Positions 10,389-21,434 are shown, numbered from the stretch's first letter. The stretch: 64,000 nt of DNA from Symbiodinium kawagutii (GCA_009767595.1 VSDK01017506.1:62001-126000); one strand, 5' to 3'. Notes: generated by a model not told the origin, from the sequence alone. Made by a program: numbers and translations.

Positions 10389-10483
10389 CGCATTGTTTCA
10401 GGGCAACACTGGGCCTGTCGGACCTGCCACCGCGGCCCTCTCCACGGCAGCCCTTGCCACGCCGTGTGGTGTAGTACTCATTG
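10389..10483 (+). CDS. Predicted exon 5 of the chain, frame uncertain
   Basis: A GC-rich island with two phase-compatible readings. (i) Start at 10,402, frame QHWACRTCHRGPLHGSPCHA: Cys-rich, ends in phase 2 at GTAGTG. (ii) Start at 10,389 and end at 10,468 before GTGTAG, frame RATLGLSDLPPRPSPRQPLP, ends in phase 0. Only (ii) joins the next exon in frame; (i) has the better composition. Confidence 0.4.
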
Positions 10484-10665
10484 GTAGTGATCCAGTGGTC
10501 TTTGGGTCTGGTTGTTGGCCCCCAGCCATTGACAGACATGTGCAGTTCTCATGTGGACGTTGGAACCGTTTGGAAGGTGCTGTGAGGGGCTGATGTCGGT
10601 TCTTTCTTCGTGGTGTAAAAATAATCAACATGAAAACTCTTGCGTTCGTATTCCTGTTGTTGCAG

Positions 10666-10801
10666 GTGGTCAACGTCGGAGCTGCCACGAGGGACCTGCT
10701 CCGAGTGGCTATTTCGGCCAAGAAGATTCTTGGAGGCGCTGGCCTCCGGCAGGTGCAACTGTCGCGCTCTGAGGTCGAAGCTTTAGTGGCACGCACAACT
10801 T
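10666..10801 (+). CDS. Predicted exon 6 of the chain, helical segment
   Basis: Acceptor TTGCAG|G and donor GTAAGA; 45 codons in phase 0, ending in phase 1. The peptide starts VVNVGAATRDLLRVAISAKK and continues ILGGAGLRQVQLSRSEVEAL, an amphipathic, well-balanced composition with GC-rich third positions. No family recognised. Confidence 0.55.
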
Positions 10802-11106
10802 GTAAGAATGTCATTCAAAACCACGTGTTGTAAACGTTTCGGCATCTTGGACTGGCGCGGATGGAGGGAGGTGGTTCTTCAACATTGAAGAGTGGCACGA
10901 ATAGCAACTGTCTTGCTACAGCTACCAGAGGCAAGCGGTCACTCCACACTGATGATCTGCGAAACAACATGCGACATCATGCTACATCTTTCTTGCGAAC
11001 AAATTCACAAAACAGCAAGATGCATTGACAGATACTGAAGGATCTGAAGGCATCTGACAGCATTTCCTGCCAAGCAAAGCCCGGCATTGCGCGCACGGCT
11101 TTGCAG

Positions 11107-11177
11107 GGCTGGTGTTGCTGCCAGAGATTTGTTGGGTGACGAAAGTGGGTGCGACCAAGTTCCTACAGAAATGCCCC
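11107..11177 (+). CDS. Predicted exon 7 of the chain
   Basis: Acceptor TTTGCAG|G; start phase 1 matches the previous exon's end. Frame LVLLPEICWVTKVGATKFLQ KCP, then donor GTTGTG. A small further exon at 11,329-11,380 (WLKCQLARKMQKLTILT, phase 0) would follow in phase, but it is short. Confidence 0.35.
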
Positions 11178-12084
11178 GTTGTGTTTACATTTGTTCTATG
11201 ATATTGTGTTGTGCCGGATCAACAGGGCTATGTACCTTGTGTTTACTGGCTCCCATGTCAAGATGTCCTAACCGGTTTAGCCCATTTTGTTTTCCTGGCA
11301 ATTTTGTCAATGACGCAAAGTGCAGTGGCTCAAGTGTCAACTTGCGCGCAAAATGCAGAAGCTGACAATCCTTACAAGTACATTGTAGCTCAACTCCTCG
11401 AAGCATTCAGAAGTGCATAACATGGAAGTCTTAGGAAATCTGAGAGTCTCCAGGAACGCTTCCACTCGAAGACTTCAACACCACACCGCACTTCGTTTCG
11501 AAACCCGATGATGGCAACCGTGGCCGCAGGGTGACGCCGTTGGCCAGTCAGCGATGGAGTGTGAGGACTGAAAAGGTTATTTTAAAGCCAAGCCATTTCA
11601 AGTTTTTGTGCATATTGGTTGCGGGAGTGAATTTGCAAAAGACGGCTAATAATGTTGCTTCCTGCCCGTGTCTTGCAACAAAGTCATTTTAATGTGTTGG
11701 TTTTCTCCGGACTGAGCAGAGCATACCAAGACGAAACGTACCAAAGCATATGCAGATGTTGATGTCAAATGCCTTCGTCGAAGATGTTGCAAAACCTTGA
11801 CATCTCGATGTTTCCAACGTCTGATTGTCAAAAAAGACGCGAACGTGCGCATTGTTCAAGGCTTTCATCCCCAAATGCTCTAAAACCGACAGTTTTTGAG
11901 ACTTACCACATCTGATCTTGAAAAACGACGCGGTCTTCAGGGTTTTTCAAAGAAATCTTTTCCAAATTTTCCACAATTTTTCAAAATGTCGCACGGGCTT
12001 CATTTTCATCAAAATCTTCGAAATCGACGTTTCGCCACAGTGAGGTGCGATTTTTCAATCACATCCCTAGGAGTCAAAGCCTAT

Positions 12085-12195
12085 TTGGTGGTTTCTCAAA
12101 ATAAGGGGACCAAAAAATTTTTGGTTTATTGTTTTTTAAAAATGGCTTTTGATGGATGATTTAGGGGGTCCCCTATTTTGAGAAACACGCATGTG
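12085..12195. mobile_element. MITE family B copy
   Basis: Ends TTGGTGGTTTCTCAAAATAA and CCCCTATTTTGAGAAACACG. It is the only clear A-D element between about 10.9 and 17.5 kb. Confidence 0.75.
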
Positions 12196-12467
12196 GAAAA
12201 TGGTCTTCGCTTTGCGACCATTATATCATGCCACATTGGCCCGGATGCGCTACTCATGTACATGCGCAAAATGTGTTGTGTTTGGACATCAGTGTGAAAA
12301 CACGACGCATGGTTCGCATGTGATGTTACAGGGTCTCCCATATTACCCACAAAGGCACTTTTGCAGGAATGGTTGACGTTATCCAGTGCATATGTCAATC
12401 GGAACATCAAACGTTCGACAGCTTAATTTGGGTTCATAACACTTCTATGGCGAAATAATTTCAAGTA

Positions 12468-12776
12468 ATGCTGATGGGCAGAATCAAATGCAGTCCTTCA
12501 GGTAGATGTAAGAGGTGCTGTCTTAAAAATGCCGTGGAAAAAATGGCGTTGCATGTTAGGGGATATGTGGCTGCCCCTTGCTGCATGCGTGGCTGTACCC
12601 AAGATATACAAGAAAATTGTTGTGTGGATATTGAATCCGTTTTTGAGGGACCCAGTGCAAAGTCTCATAAGTATTTCGCCGTCATCAAGACAACCTATGT
12701 TTACCAGATGTGCAATGGCCAATTTTCTGCCACCATTTCAGACCAACTAGACGACCCGCCATCTCTGCGGCATTGA
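12468..12776 (+). other. Open stretch of doubtful coding status
   Basis: Two + frames and one minus frame are each open for over 70 codons. The first (Cys-rich: CKRCCLKNAVEK, CCMRGCTQDIQENCC) and second (MLGDMWLPLAACVAVPKIYK) could both be protein. Base composition is close to that of the surrounding AT-rich sequence and no splice sites decide. I do not call a gene. Confidence 0.2.
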
Positions 12777-13559
12777 TTCGTGCCAATGCAGCCCTCTATC
12801 TTTCCGCACGAAATGCGGCTGATGGATCTGAAGAGTTGAGCTGGGAATGACATTTGACAAGACATCCAGAGTGCTTTAAGGTTTTTGATTGAGAATCTGT
12901 TTACCTATATGCCCATGTTTTTTGAGTTGATCAAACTAGCGTGCCGATCCGGGGCAGTGCCCGCATGATGTGTCCCTTCAAAAGAAACCGTTGGTTGAAG
13001 GCTTTTTTTGCCAGAGCCTGTGCGCAATGCTGGGGAGAGTAGTCAAATAAACATTTTCCTTTCAATGCATTTTCTGGCGCAAAAGGAAATAAATTCTGGT
13101 GGAGCTCCCATCTCCAAAAATTCATGGTTACTATCATGGGGCTGCAGGATGGAAATATTGCCACAGAGGAAAACATGCAAAAAGACACCTTGCCCACAGC
13201 AATCCTGCTGGTAGGCTCATTTTTGTTGAGTTGTTGCGTTTGGTAGTTTTGGCAGGCCGGACTCAGAGCCACCTCTCCACGTTTGCCCGTCTTGCTGGCG
13301 CAAGAGTATTGCCAAACCGGCGTCCACTTGAGGTGCGCCATCTGTGTTGTTCTCGGATTTCTGGGAACATGACCAGATGTTGTGGCTGGTTGGTTGCGTG
13401 GCAATATATTTTGGACCGATGTAGGTTTTTCTCAGTCGTGACAGTGAAAGTTCGTGCTCATTCACATCTTGATGGGTGGTTTAGATTTGGACGCAACGCA
13501 ATTACTATTGAAATTCAGTGTGTGATGATGACGGCTCCGAGCCAGGAACCCTACAAGGC

Positions 13560-13920
13560 CATGGGTGGGGTGCTGCCTCGCTGGCAGCTGCCGGTGGTAC
13601 CCTCGCCGCCGCAGGTTGCTGACTTCCACGTCAGCTTCCTGTCCTGGCTTCCGCAGAGCTGCAGGCTCCTTTTTTTTTCCGGACGCGGAGCTTTGCATCA
13701 GGGGTGATGCTGGCGCAGCCTTGGCAAAGATTCGCTTTTCTGGGGCACAGCAGTCGCCAGGACGAAGCTCCTGTGCGCAGTGTCCTCGCCAGTGTGGCCG
13801 CCCTGCTCGCAAGGGCGGTTTGGGGGGCTCCTCGAAATGCAACGCTTGCTCCAGGGCGGCCGTGTCGACATCCTTGTGCAGCAGCTGCAGGCCCGCCAAA
13901 TTAATGTCAGGGCCCGGCGC
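13560..13920 (+). CDS. GC-rich island, probable exon(s), strand and frame ambiguous
   Basis: The strongest GC rise in the 11-17.5 kb block. Readings: + frame with SSKCNACSRAAVSTSLCSSC and CAQCPRQCGRPARKGG (CxxC pairs); a second + frame with GLLEMQRLLQGGRVDILVQQ; and a minus frame open for 145 codons, HKDVDTAALEQALHFEEPPK. Acceptor-like CCGCCGCAG|G (13,615) and GCGCAG (13,778) and GC-type donors support + exons. All other well-supported exons in the window are +. Confidence 0.4.
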
Positions 13921-14339
13921 GGGCCATCAATTCAGCGTGCACCCTTGCGGCAAGCGCCGTGAAATTGGACTGAAGTCCAAGCACTTTTATCACTTTTTGT
14001 CCCTGCCCGGGAATTTTCCAACGTCCGTACGTGAGCAAAAAAACATTCAAATTAAAAACCAAGAGTGGTATAAAGATATTGGTAGTATAGAGTGATTTTT
14101 GAAAATGAAAATCTGAAAATCAAAATCATTTTTTCAAAAAAATGCATCCTAATATACAAATATGAATACTGAATTTTTTCTTGAATACAAATGTATTTAG
14201 TTAGCTATATCGAACATTCAGGCATTTGGCACAAGCTACAGCTGCCATTTCCTCTTGTTTAGTCTTCGTACTCCTGCAGCCATGGCCACCGCACCTTTCA
14301 AGTCATTGATCCCAACCTCCGGCAAGAATTGAAATAATC

Positions 14340-14552
14340 CCAGTCATCTAGATGATCTTCTTCAACATCTTCCAGGTATCAACAGAAGCTCCTTTCTTTG
14401 ACTTTGAGTATGGCAAGATCCAGAATGCAGATTCCGTTTTGTAAGCATTGAAATCCTCCCAGTCATCTAGATGATCTTTTTCAAAATCTTCCAGGTATCA
14501 GCAGAAGCTCTTCTCTTTGACTTTGAGTATGGCAAGATCCAGCATGCAGGTC
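14340..14552. repeat. Tandem duplication, unit about 118 bp
   Basis: CAGTCATCTAGATGATCTTC...GAGTATGGCAAGATCCAGAA (14,341-14,432) is repeated as CAGTCATCTAGATGATCTTT...GAGTATGGCAAGATCCAGCA (14,459-14,547) with few differences. Confidence 0.9.
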
Positions 14553-14573
14553 TCTTCTCCTTTTCACCTTTTT

Positions 14574-14706
14574 CTCGCATCATTATCAATGAAGGGTACA
14601 ACATCCCTTACCTGAAGTTTCTCTGCGTGAGTGTGCGCGCGTGTGATTCTTTGGTGAAGTTTTTGGTTGAAAGGATGGAGGTTCATCTGTTGGAAACCGA
14701 TGCGGC
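14574..14706 (+). repeat. Left arm of a separated inverted repeat
   Basis: The reverse complement of this segment closely matches 16,155-16,292, including ATTATCAATGAAGGGTACAA, CTGAAGTTTCTCTGCGTGAG and TTCATCTGTTGGAAACGA-type blocks. Translated on the minus strand it reads FPTDEPPSFQPKTSPKNHTR; the other arm reads FPTDEPPFFQPKISPNIDTR on the plus strand. Confidence 0.85.
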
Positions 14707-16154
14707 TTTTGGATGCCAAAAACACGCAACAAAACGAAACTGCAGAACATCCACAGCAACCAATTTACTCTTGAAGCAACTAGAGCCAAAGTCGAATCAT
14801 ATGTCATTTTGGATCTTGCGTCTGCATTTTCAGATCTGGTTTGATCTTAGGACCGCACAGGCATGAACCCAGTTTGAAATTGCGTGCGCCACGACGCTGA
14901 ACCACTTTCGAACATGCGTGAATGACCATTATTTCACATGAATGACCATTATTTCCACGTGACCGAAAGGTCCTCCCGAATTTGTCACTTCTTCCGGACT
15001 TGCAAATTAGGGCTCGTTGGGACATGGGTCATTTGCATTTTTGACAAGCTTAGTGGGTGTATCAGCTCCTGGCCAACCGTCCGAAATACATAGGGAATAT
15101 CAGAACGATTCCTTGCGCTGGCTGAAATTACTCTTATTTTTACAGGCAGCCCTTCTGGAACTGAATGTGCGGATCACTGTCGCTAATCATGTCAACTTCC
15201 CAAGTGTTTTGGAAGAAACAAATTCAAGTCCATTATGTGTCTGCAAATTTGCGGTCACAAATCGTCAAGAACAGTCCATCATTTGAGCTGGTTTGGATAG
15301 GCGACTGAAGTGAACGGCTGTGTCTTGAACCGAAACCATTTTACATCTTGAGTCTCTTCCACTTTGGCAAAGACGGGCAATATTGCCATGGTGGTTCATG
15401 TTCTTCAATGCAATGGTTGATATAATTGATCATCAACGGTTGTGTTTCATGTTGTTTTTTATTTCCAATATATGTGTGTTCTCTTATTTTGGCTGCCCTG
15501 CCAGTCGGTTATTGACTTATCAAAGCCAAGACATATATTGAGCCATGGCTTGTCTTTGCAGACTGGCTTGTTAGATGCATTGGTTTTGAAATGTTGCTTT
15601 GACCATTGTGCGTGCCAGGCACTCGGAAATCTGAATCCTGGGGCTGTACAAAGCCCGTCCGTGGAGCAGCGTCTGAAGACCAGACAGGAAAAAAATTGCT
15701 TTTGCTGAGTTGGGGGGTGAAATTTGCTTTGTTTGATGAAACAACTTGCAAAATCAAGTAAAGATGGTTTTATTTTTGGAAAATGGCACAGCCCAAAAGG
15801 GGATTTAGGTATGAAATGGACCATTTCACCGGGTTTTAGGTATGAAATGCATCTCTGGGATTAGCCAGTCCTGCTAAATTTGACCAAATTGTTTGGCGCC
15901 GTGAATAGCTAGAGAACACAGTGATTTCCAAAGCTATGAGCAGTCTAACTGGTATGTAGCTTTGTTTTGCAATGGACGACTGGGTGGATTGTTTTAGCCT
16001 GACAAATTAAAATAACGTTCCGGAGCAGGGCCCATGATTGTTGCCAAACCTTTTATCAATCACTTCTCGGCAATTTGCACGGTAGCCCTTGCCATGCAGG
16101 GTTGTTATTTCAAACCGATTTTGTGTTTTTCTCCCAGCGAATTCAATGCTAAGA

Positions 16155-16292
16155 TGAACATGTCGTTTCCAACAGATGAACCCCCATTCTTTCAACCAAA
16201 AATTTCACCAAATATTGACACGCGCGCACATTCACGCAGAGAAACTTCAGGTAAGGGATGTTGTACCCTTCATTGATAATGATGCCATAAAT
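16155..16292 (-). repeat. Right arm of the separated inverted repeat
   Basis: Partner of 14,574-14,706, inverted. The 1.45 kb between the arms holds no convincing exon; 15,442-15,708 is open but without splice context. Shared peptide end TRAHSRRETSGKGCCTLH in both arms raises the chance that the repeat derives from coding sequence. Confidence 0.85.
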
Positions 16293-17221
16293 TGTGGTGG
16301 GACGTGCTCTCCTGCTAGAGCTTCAATTTATGCGGCAACGCGTGCACTCGTATCATTCAGTGGCTTAACCATTGAAACATAATAGCTCGTTTGTTGAAAA
16401 TCCAATTTAGACATGTAGTTACTCTTCAAACCCTAGATCTCAATTCTAAATACGGCTTAGGTTCCAGCATCACGTCATCCGGAGAAATATAAATTCTGTG
16501 GGCACAAGGCACCTTTGGATTGATCCTTGAGCATTCACCGACCCAAATTTCCAGTACAGGTCTACAAACGGACAATCAGCTGTAGTTTCCTCCAACTAAT
16601 CAATCTTCACTGCCCTGCGTGTATGTGACTTGTTGCTATACATCTACAAGCAGCTGTCATCCCGTTTCACAAAGCAGTTTCGAAGATTGCAATTTGACGT
16701 GTTCTAAGATTGTTCTAAGTATCGCCTTGTTTCTCTTAGAACATATTTTGGAACCGAAACTATTACGAAATGAACGCCATTCCTCGCGTGGTGTCTTACA
16801 TGACACTTGCAAGTTCTGATGCAGACTGGCCAAAAAAGATTTTGTTTGTAGTTACTGTAGTTTGGCTAGACGCTTGTGCTCCGGATTGAACATACCTGGT
16901 TCTGTAGTGATGTCCAGCTAATCAAAACGTGTGCGTTTCGAATTTTGATCTTCTTGATTTGTGCGTCACCTTCAGGTTTTTTGGTAAACATGCTGCATTG
17001 ATTTTTATGAAGTGTCATTTAGCTGGCGGTTTTTAATAAAGCAAGCTTGTGGATGACAACATTTGCGTATTTTTTTACGCCTGTGGCAATCACTTGTTTG
17101 GCTAAAGAGGTTTTGTAGAGATTGTGTGTATGTATATCCTTGAGCCCTGCGACTATTTTGGAAATAGGCTTCCATGTAACGAGTATTTGGATATCATCTT
17201 GCATCATGTAAGAAACATGTC

Positions 17222-17470
17222 CCGAACGTGACAGTTTTTAGCGGGTTTTCACTTCCAAATGCGTGTTGCCTAGGCGAGGTGCATTTTTTCGACCTCACAT
17301 CTTCCAAAATGCCCGCGAACATGTCAATTTTTAACGGTTTTCACTTCCACACGCGCGTTTCTCCTAGGCGCGGTGATCTCATCTTCGAAAATGTGCGTGC
17401 CAATGTCAGTTTTTTGCGATTTGATTTTTCAAATGTGCATTTTGCCTAGGTGAGGTGCAATTTTTGCCGA
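17222..17470. repeat. Tandem repeat, about 2.5-3 diverged units of 85-105 bp
   Basis: Each unit has a form of ATGTCAGTTTTTAGCGG, a TTTTCACTTCCAAATGCG-like core and a GCCTAGGCGAGGTGCATTTT-like end. A related piece (CACAGTGAGGTGCGATTTTT) occurs near 12,035. Confidence 0.75.
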
Positions 17471-17645
17471 TCCACGTCCCCAGTGACCTCCGCACCCGCC
17501 GGTTTACAGAGCTCACCTTCTGACCCATCTCAGGCCACAAAACCTTTTAAAACACCGTGTTTCGCGCATTTTCTATTCGTTCACGTCGCGCCCGTGTAAT
17601 TATCTCTCTGATCTGATTAACTGATTGACCGCACCAACTTTCAAT

Positions 17646-17693
17646 ATGTCGGACGTTTGGACTTCCAAATTTCCTTCGATCATCAGTTCATTG
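17646..17693 (+). CDS. Possible first coding exon
   Basis: ATGTCGGACGTTTGGACTTC opens 16 codons (MSDVWTSKFPSIISSL) ending at a good GTATGT donor in phase 0. Upstream sequence is stop-rich. Phase 0 matches the exon start at 18,773. No spliced-leader acceptor can be proven. Confidence 0.35.
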
Positions 17694-17759
17694 GTATGTT
17701 AACTTATATGTAACATGGGATGATCTTTTAAATAGGATGATTTTTTGGATCAAACTACC

Positions 17760-18300
17760 AGTTGAATCCATATGTTGACCTATAATAAGATAGTCTAGCT
17801 GGGCCAATCTCATGTTGGTCTATATTTTTACAGCTTATCATAACCCACTCATCCATCATTCTCAAGACATGGGGTTCCATGACTTCCAACAAGGAGATTG
17901 AGGGCGCTGTGGTTGTGAACGAATCATGTGTAGGTCATGGGTTTGACAGCCATCACCCTGCCAGCTTTGAAACACACTTCGCCATTTTGGCACAACCATG
18001 ACCTACACAGTTGGTTTTTGTTACTCACAATTTTTAGCACGATCATGGCCCATGACCTTTTCAGCTAGTGATCAATTTCTGTGCGCGATTCGCTTAACTA
18101 CCCAACTTTGTATAGGTCATGGTTTTGCCATGAGCAGGTTTGGTGATCATTTTTGTTCACGATTCGCTTAACTACCGCACTTTTGTAGGTCATGGTTTTG
18201 CCATGAGCAGGTTTGGTTTAGCTAGTGAACCCATCATGGGTTTTAACCACTAGCTAAACCAAACCTAACTGAAGTAGATAAAACATGTTTACCCACCATA
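17760..18300. other. Intron with internal duplication
   Basis: GTAGGTCATGGTTTTGCCAT...GAGCAGGTTTGGT occurs twice (about 18,112 and 18,186), each preceded by GATTCGCTTAACTACC. GTTTAGCTAGTGAACCCA pairs with its inverse near 18,250. No coding island. Confidence 0.5.
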
Positions 18301-18462
18301 GACTTGCAAATTTAAGTAGTGCAGTTACCATACTAACTTGCTCCACTTGCAAGTGTTGACCTGGTCAACTCAGCTGACCATTGATCAGCGCCGAGCTGTG
18401 GGAGTCATGCGGCCGCTGATGAAGCATCACTCGCCATTTCGCCATAGCTGATGATGGTGCAT

Positions 18463-18573
18463 CCATATGGTTGTGGGTCAATATTAACCAACCAATAACA
18501 GGGAACAATAACCAACCAAAATGGTTAATGATAGGGGAACTTGGGGTACGGGGTTTTGACCCACAGCCATATG
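18463..18573. mobile_element. MITE family A copy
   Basis: Ends ATATGGTTGTGGGTCAATAT and GGTTTTGACCCACAGCCATA; flanked by CATATG on both sides. Confidence 0.75.
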
Positions 18574-18582
18574 AGAGTTTGT

Positions 18583-18682
18583 CAAGTCACCAAGGACCCC
18601 CCCAAACTATTCCCGAACGGGTTGTTATAGATTATCAAGCGGTGATTTTTAAGTTCCCGAAATTTGAGAAACACCCATATGA
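18583..18682. mobile_element. Decayed MITE family B copy
   Basis: Only the right end (CGAAATTTGAGAAACACCCA) is clear; the left end is lost in AAGGACCCCCCCAAACTATT. It lies ten bases from the family A copy on its left. Confidence 0.5.
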
Positions 18683-18772
18683 AGCATTGATAGGTGGTCA
18701 ACTGCCCCAGGTTATCCATGGAACTAGCCCCAGCCTCACCCATAGAGATCTACCATTCACTGCTCGCAGCAG

Positions 18773-18888
18773 GTCCACAACGGCAACAGTGTGGTTCCCA
18801 TGAGCCCCGCGAGCTCAACGAGCGCGGCTTCGTGTTGCTACGGCGTCAGATGCCCAGAGTTTCACCAAGCCTCAATGTGTTTGCCATG
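18773..18888 (+). CDS. Predicted coding exon, Ser/Ala/Cys-rich
   Basis: Acceptor GCAGCAG|G; the frame VHNGNSVVPMSPASSTSAAS CCYGVRCPE has strongly periodic, GC-rich codons. It ends at GTTTCA (after 18,858) or GTGGTT (after 18,888), both leaving phase 2. Another frame (ELNERGFVLLRRQMP) is also open. Family unknown. Confidence 0.45.
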
Positions 18889-19082
18889 GTGGTTTTGAAG
18901 AGCCACTGGTTGGTGGTTTTGAAGATTTATTAAGGGAATTATAGTGGTGTATAATGGGGTAATAGGTGATAATAAGCAATTATAATGGTGAAACAGCTAG
19001 TGGTGGTTTCAAACCATGGGATTTTCGCCCTGGTGATACTGGTTAATGATAGGGGATAATAAGCAACAAGAGTGGTGAAATA

Positions 19083-19188
19083 ACCAGTGGTTTGATTAGC
19101 AGTTTGTATTTTCCCTGGTGATTATTAACAAATGGTTGGTTGACAAATAATTATTGCTCATTGGGGTTGAAACCACCAACCAGTTGAG
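19083..19188. mobile_element. MITE family C copy
   Basis: Left end diverged (ACCAGTGGTTTGATTAGCAG), right end intact (GGTTGAAACCACCAACCAGT). A second partial left end (CTGGTTGGTGGTTTTGAAGA) lies at about 18,905. Confidence 0.65.
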
Positions 19189-19525
19189 ATGCACTGACTT
19201 CAGCGTAAATCATATTTATCACATATAGCTGGCTTACGGTCAGCATGGTGCAACCAGCATGAACCACATTGAAGGAACAACAAGAAAATCACATATAGTT
19301 GTAGTGTTCATAGATTTATATATTTGTAGCATTTATATCTCATATATCTATAGATACGAATATGAGACACTATCGGCCATCAACCAGCATAGCCAACCAT
19401 GGCCAGTAAAACCGCTCGCAACCAACTTCCGTGGTGATTCGGCGCCAGGATCTCCATAAGGCAGATGAACTTCATGGATTTCTTTTTTTTGTTCACCAGC
19501 ATTGACCTATGGTGAGTAATAGGGG

Positions 19526-19642
19526 ATACCCTCTGGTAAACTAACATGGCAATGGAAAACCCACTATTTTGTTAGGATCACCCTTGGAAATCATCCATTT
19601 CTGGTGGGTTGTCCATTGCCATGTTAGTTTACCAGAGGGTAA
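19526..19642. mobile_element. MITE family D copy, near-perfect palindrome
   Basis: CCCTCTGGTAAACTAACATG pairs with CATGTTAGTTTACCAGAGGG at the ends, and GCAATGGAAAACCCAC with GTGGGTTGTCCATTGC further in. Confidence 0.85.
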
Positions 19643-19815
19643 TGGTTAACAATGGTTAATAATGGTGAATAATAGGAGATAATGACCAACAAGAATGGTT
19701 CAACAAACGCTGGTCGGTGGTTTGATGGATTTAGCCATCAATGATGGTACGGGGTTATAGCCATTAATGATGGCTCGTAGGGGGTAATCAGCAACCATAG
19801 TGGTTGAACAACTAC

Positions 19816-19892
19816 TGGCTGGTGGTTTGACGCGCATGACAACTGGTTGGTTGACAAACATTTTTAATAGGGGTTCAAACCACCAACCAGAT
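19816..19892. mobile_element. Short MITE family C copy
   Basis: A 76-bp internally deleted form: GGCTGGTGGTTTGACGCGCA ... GGTTCAAACCACCAACCAG. Confidence 0.7.
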
Positions 19893-20317
19893 AAAATGAC
19901 TCAGTTTTGTAAGCAAATATCCCACACAACAGGTAGTTTAACCATTATTGTTTGTTTTGTTTCCCCTTTTTCCCCATATTATTAACCATGAATAAGCAAT
20001 CACATCTTTTCCACCACAACAAAATCACCACAATGACTAAAGGTTTATCATTATGCACCATTCTTACTATCTAGTTATGGCACTATGGGACCAACAATGG
20101 ACTCTGATACAAGTAATAACTAATGGTATTGATTAACCATTAGAATTTCATTAGTGAGTCTTTCAGTACTAAGTACCCATTAGTAAGTCTTTCATTACTA
20201 AGCATTACTGTAAAAACTATATTTATGAACCATGAGTTAATCCAAGTTAATAAATACCATTAATTACCATTAGTATACTAATTTCATTGTTAATGGCTAT
20301 ACATCCCAGTCTTCCAG

Positions 20318-20399
20318 TACTAAGTGGTGCCCCGGTTACCCTCTCAGTGGTCGCTTTCGATGGTCCGGACCTGAGGCCAATCGGAAGACCAACGACCAG
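20318..20399 (+). CDS. Predicted coding exon, product unknown
   Basis: Acceptor CTTCCAG and donor AG|GTGACG. The frame LSGAPVTLSVVAFDGPDLRP IGRPTT runs from phase 1 to phase 2. The composition (alternating hydrophobic strand-like residues) and periodic codons support coding. Open minus frames over the same island are regarded as shadows. Confidence 0.5.
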
Positions 20400-20861
20400 G
20401 TGACGTGGGGGGCCGCGTGTGGCCACATGACGAAAAACAGCAGTGGATCGTTCGATCGTTGAGGACTCACCCAGAGATACCATGTAGATTTACCAACGGA
20501 ACCAGGATTATTTGATAGGTAAATGTTGGGAAATCCTACCAAACCAGGGTTATTTTATTGTGAATGAATTTACCATGTTTGGAGTATTTGAGTCATGCCA
20601 AACTGATGGCTCATTGATGGCTGATGAATCGTCAGCAATTGCTGGACATGATACAGAATACGCTTGTGATTAACGACGATAATCCAGCTTTGTATACGTT
20701 TGGGGGCGGCCGTCCTGTAGTTTGTCAGAAACTATTGTAATCAAGTTTGGTGAGTTTTTGACTGTAGGTCCGGGGTCGCTTTTTTGCAGGAAGCAAAGCT
20801 TGATTCCAGCAGAAGCTTGAGGATATACCAACTGGCGCATTGGAATGGTAGAGGAAGGATA

Positions 20862-20980
20862 ATATGGCTGTGGGTCAAAACGCTTTACCCCTGGTTCCCC
20901 CTCAGTAATCATTGTTTCCCTGTTATTGTTGGTGATTATCCCCCATTATTTGGTTGATTGATATTGACCCATAGCCATAT
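20862..20980. mobile_element. MITE family A copy
   Basis: Ends ATATGGCTGTGGGTCAAAAC and GATATTGACCCATAGCCATA; the CCCCTGGTTCCCCC arm is on the left. Confidence 0.8.
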
Positions 20981-21204
20981 GACCTGAGATAGCCTTACTT
21001 TATCAATGATGCTTAACCTGTAGAGAAGCCAGCATGGCTCGGGATAGAAGATCAACGGGGCCACCATCAACCATGGTTAAAACATGTTAAAACCATGGCT
21101 GGTGACTTCCTGTAGATGCGATGTGTTTGTAGATTTGCATGGAACTACTGGGATCTATAGCTGTAGATTTTAACGAAATCAGTTGTTGACAAATCGACGT
21201 GTAG

Positions 21205-21434
21205 ATTCATAAATTGAGTGACTCCGAACGGGTGCCAAACACAGAGACGACCAACTCCGGATGGTCAATACGGCAATACAGAGCTGGATGTCCTTCCTTC
21301 GATGTTTTGGAGAATCTCTTGGGCTCCTGTCGGGTTTCCAAGATGACCATGGATAGCGACACAGCAAAACTCACGCACCATCGAAGTGTGGTCGCCAATC
21401 AGCTTGTCACTGGCATTGCCAGCATGGCAGGAAC
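21205..21434 (+). CDS. Predicted coding exon, product unknown
   Basis: A long, clean exon: acceptor GTGTAG, phase 0 start, 76 codons, donor GTGCTG (phase 2) or the GC-type donor after ATG at 21,425-21,427 (phase 0). It includes SDSERVPNTETTNSGWSIRQ, CPSFDVLENLLGSCRVSKMT and HHRSVVANQLVTGIASMAG. Codon periodicity is strong; both minus frames lack it. No family recognised. Confidence 0.55.

Noticed and set aside
20247-20542. Two overlapping minus-strand open frames
   Set aside because: They mirror the + exon at 20,318-20,399, which has an acceptor, a donor and periodic codons.
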